Assembly (NCBI GenBank): GCA_964453435.1
Contig: CAYVQZ010000002.1
Span: forward strand, 124,001-188,000
Length of the DNA: 64,000 nt
Reading direction: 5' to 3'
DNA from: CAYVQZ01 sp964453435
GTDB lineage: Bacteria; Abyssobacteria; SURF-5
Positions within the stretch are counted from its first letter, which is position 1. Each line of letters opens with the position of its first letter. A program made the position numbers and the translations under genes. A model generated the notes under the pieces. It saw only the letters and a program-made list of their open reading frames with translations, was not told the DNA's origin and made no database searches. Below are positions 62,065 through 64,000 of the stretch, piece after piece.

Positions 62065-63309
62065 ATGAGTTCAACAACGAACGACCCTCAGAAAATTCAA
62101 AGATGTTCGAGCGCAAGGTTCTTTCTGTGGGTGTCATTTTGGGCAATCGTGCTGCTCTGGGGGCTCTTCGGGGCGGCGTTGTGCCTGCTCAAAGGCTTGA
62201 ACCAGACCGGAATGAATAACTATTTCGTTTTCGGCCTCTGGATTACGGTTGACCTGGCCATTATCGCACTCGGCGCGGGAGCGTTTTTCAGCGGATTCCT
62301 TTTCTACGTTCTGCGGATGGAATCTCTGCGAGAATTGATCGGAGCCGCAGTTGTCGTCGGCTTTATATGTTATAGCGGCGCCGTCGGCATGTTGACCGTA
62401 GACATCGGGCAGCCCCTGCGCGGATACTTCAGCTTTTGGCACGCGAATGTCCATTCCATGTTGACGGAGGTAATCTTTTGCATTACGACATACTTGTTCG
62501 TGTTGACTATTGAATGCGTGCCCCTGGTGACCGGGAATGCAACGGTCGGTAAGGCGCCGTTCCTCAGACGGTTGGGAGAGCACTTGCACGAGATCATGGT
62601 GGTCTTCGCGATTATCGGGGCTTTCCTCTCATTTTTTCATCAGGGCTCTCTCGGAGGGATGTTCGGTGTTCTGTATGCCCGGCCGTTTTCCTACAGAGCC
62701 GGTATTGGAATATGGCCGACCACTTTTTTCCTGTTCATCCTGTCTGCGGTTGCGGCCGGCCCCGCCTTCACAACTCTTGTGATTTGGACGACCCAGAAAA
62801 TCAGCGGACGCCGTCTTGTCGCACGAGCGACTCTCTCAAAAATTGCAAAACTATCAGCCATTCTGCTTATGATTTACCTTGTTCTGAAGGCCGCAGACAC
62901 AATCTATTGGGCAAATGTTACGGCGCCGTCCATGAATCTCAATTTCTCCGGCTTTTACCAGTCTCCCTATGGAATGTGGCTGCTGTTTTCCGAACTCTAT
63001 CTGTTCGGATTGGTGCCGGCAATTATTCTGCTGATACCGAGGGCGCGGGACAACGATTTCTGGTTGGTCGCGGGATGCCTGTTTATGTGCGTCGGGATCG
63101 CCATTAATCGCTTCTCCGTGGCCATCCAGACACTTGCGATTCCGGTTCTTCCATTCGAACGATTCATGGTTTACGTCCCCACATGGCAGGAGTGGTCGAT
63201 TGTGGCCGCCGTCATCGCCTATGGCGTCATTGTCTTTTCTCTTGCATATCGCTATTTGAATCTGTTCCCCCGGGAAATAGAATTGAACACATTGGAACGC
63301 ATGGAGTAA
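62065..63309 (+). CDS. qrcD: NrfD-type membrane subunit QrcD
   Basis: A 414 aa integral membrane protein with about ten hydrophobic segments. It is of the NrfD/PsrC/QrcD quinone-binding type, for example AVGMLTVDIGQPLRGYFSFW in the third to fourth helix region and SPYGMWLLFSELYLFGL near the end. It should bind menaquinone. ATG 62065 is preferred to GTG 62056. Confidence 0.92.
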   Translation: MSSTTNDPQKIQRCSSARFFLWVSFWAIVLLWGLFGAALCLLKGLNQTGMNNYFVFGLWITVDLAIIALGAGAFFSGFLFYVLRMESLRELIGAAVVVGFICYSGAVGMLTVDIGQPLRGYFSFWHANVHSMLTEVIFCITTYLFVLTIECVPLVTGNATVGKAPFLRRLGEHLHEIMVVFAIIGAFLSFFHQGSLGGMFGVLYARPFSYRAGIGIWPTTFFLFILSAVAAGPAFTTLVIWTTQKISGRRLVARATLSKIAKLSAILLMIYLVLKAADTIYWANVTAPSMNLNFSGFYQSPYGMWLLFSELYLFGLVPAIILLIPRARDNDFWLVAGCLFMCVGIAINRFSVAIQTLAIPVLPFERFMVYVPTWQEWSIVAAVIAYGVIVFSLAYRYLNLFPREIELNTLERME

Positions 63310-63313
63310 AAGT

Positions 63314-63511
63314 ATGTGGCCGACAATATTTGAATTCAGTTGGGATACCGGCCATATGATCTTCTTCGGCGTTTTCTACGCCATAGCCATCGCAATCGCG
63401 ACAAGTATCGTGTACGCCGTTACACGGTCGATTGTCGATATGTTCACCGATGCTGAAGATGTTCTTTCGAATCACTTGGATGAGAGAACAAATTATGCGC
63501 AAGAGGAATGA
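63314..63511 (+). CDS. Small membrane protein downstream of qrcD
   Basis: A 65 aa protein that starts 4 bp after qrcD. One transmembrane segment covers about residues 13-38 (HMIFFGVFYAIAIAIATSIV then YAV), followed by an acidic cytoplasmic or periplasmic tail. No family is recognised. Position suggests an accessory or assembly subunit of the Qrc complex. Confidence 0.75.
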   Translation: MWPTIFEFSWDTGHMIFFGVFYAIAIAIATSIVYAVTRSIVDMFTDAEDVLSNHLDERTNYAQEE

Positions 63512-63632
63512 CCGGCTTTTCCTGCCGATTATTATGTCGCCCGGCGGCGTGGGAAAGACGCGCGTCCCATGGTCAATGACTGAAGAAGATTGTCGCAACG
63601 CCCGGATGGATGAATGGGGGAGGACCAATTGA
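63495..63632 (+). CDS. Small hypothetical protein coupled to a cytochrome gene
   Basis: A 45 aa frame with Arg-rich start (MRKRNDRLFLPIIMSPGGVG) and no membrane segment. Its start overlaps the previous ORF by 17 nt and its TGA overlaps the ATG of the next gene (TGATG), a translational-coupling pattern that argues it is real. Function unknown. Confidence 0.55.
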   Translation: MRKRNDRLFLPIIMSPGGVGKTRVPWSMTEEDCRNARMDEWGRTN

Positions 63633-64000
63633 TGTGTCGAAAGAGACTGATTATCCCTGCTATCGTCATTATCTCCGTATTCTGGTTGGTGTTTTCCGCG
63701 CTTGCAGGGGAAGCTGCGAAAGAGCGCGAACCGCAGGAGTGCGTCTATGTCGGAGTGAAGAAGTGCGCCTTCTGCCATGTCCGGCTCGATGATTCGCTTC
63801 GAACATGGGCCATCACCAAGCACGCCAACGCCCTGGCCGCCCTTCGCACGCCCGAGGCGAAAAAGTTCTCGCCGGCCCCCGACGAAGACCCAAAATGCCT
63901 CAAATGTCACATGACGGGCACGATTCTTGACCCCGTGGATATCGAGGTTGTTCACGACTTTCAGGGAGTCCAGTGCGAGATGTGTCATGGCCCCGGAAAA
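63632..64000 (+). CDS. Multihaem cytochrome c (3' end outside window)
   Basis: 123 residues are visible. A signal peptide (residues about 1-26, ending ALAGEA) precedes haem sites CAFCH near residue 45, CLKCH near 91 and CEMCH near 117, with a His-rich HDFQGVQCEMCHGPGK stretch as in cytochrome c554-like proteins. It is cut by the window edge. Adjacent to the Qrc genes it may be an additional electron donor or acceptor. Confidence 0.85.
   Translation, partial: MCRKRLIIPAIVIISVFWLVFSALAGEAAKEREPQECVYVGVKKCAFCHVRLDDSLRTWAITKHANALAALRTPEAKKFSPAPDEDPKCLKCHMTGTILDPVDIEVVHDFQGVQCEMCHGPGK

Noticed and set aside
1..64000. CRISPR arrays, tRNA/rRNA genes, transposases, prophage
   Set aside because: No regularly spaced repeats, no cloverleaf-like or rRNA sequence recognised by eye, and no integrase or transposase frames; short tRNAs could still be missed without a scan.

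Overview
The window is 64 kb of gene-dense bacterial DNA of moderately high GC. It reads as a Gram-negative, mainly anaerobic chemoheterotroph: it has LolA, a secretin and an outer-membrane barrel protein, plus a menaquinone-reductase (Qrc) complex of the kind known from sulfate reducers, several Fe-S proteins, a cobalamin radical SAM protein and two cobalamin mutases. This fits Desulfobacterota or a related uncultivated lineage. No rRNA or other marker is present, so the phylum is not settled. I recognised no tRNA, rRNA, transposase, CRISPR array or prophage.

Layout. (1) 1-7.4 kb, minus strand: xseA-xseB-ispA-dxs-mfd (exonuclease VII, isoprenoid precursors, transcription-coupled repair) behind a near-consensus promoter. 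(2) 7.5-10.2 kb, minus: an ArsR-regulated set of a Cys-rich mini-protein, a small ORF and an ABC-2 exporter, ending in a truncated RND efflux-pump remnant. (3) 10.7-19.1 kb, plus: an outer-membrane barrel, then a catabolic cluster built on a strongly diverged methylmalonyl-CoA-mutase-like large subunit with its own B12 subunit, SDR, amidohydrolase, cupin, lipoprotein, QueG-like Fe-S protein, thiol-dioxygenase-like protein and a PPC-domain protein. (4) 19.1-25.7 kb: a geranylgeranyl-reductase-like flavoprotein (minus), then a second catabolic set (amidohydrolase, DapA-like aldolase, old-yellow-enzyme family), and an acyltransferase (minus). (5) 25.8-30.2 kb, minus: carboxyltransferase, biotin carrier, canonical methylmalonyl-CoA mutase and gamma carbonic anhydrase, a propionyl-CoA/methylmalonyl-CoA unit. 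(6) 30.6-43.7 kb, plus: aroC-aroB-TPR, an FHA-GAF-cyclase with a PP2C phosphatase, proC, DivIVA, lolA, maf, glpK and icd. (7) 43.7-49.5 kb: Trm112, a short secretin, a MaoC pair (minus), a HAD phosphatase and a PQQ-repeat protein. (8) 49.5-57.6 kb, minus: acyl-CoA catabolism (acyl-CoA dehydrogenase, ferredoxin-nitroreductase, CoA ligase, enoyl-CoA hydratase) below two TetR regulators and a B12 radical SAM protein, with TetR-type operators over both promoters. (9) 58-64 kb, plus: qrcABCD followed by two mini-proteins and another multihaem cytochrome, cut by the window edge.

The main unusual signals are: the mutase that has lost the family's active-site Tyr-His pair and sits in an undescribed-looking gene set; a dispersed family of imperfect palindromic repeats, one copy inserted in frame inside an oxidoreductase gene, one forming the C-terminus of a GIY-YIG gene, and two lying inverted around a 2 kb segment; the clean TetR operator/promoter pairs; and the extended Qrc operon. 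All function calls come from reading motifs by eye; no database search was run.
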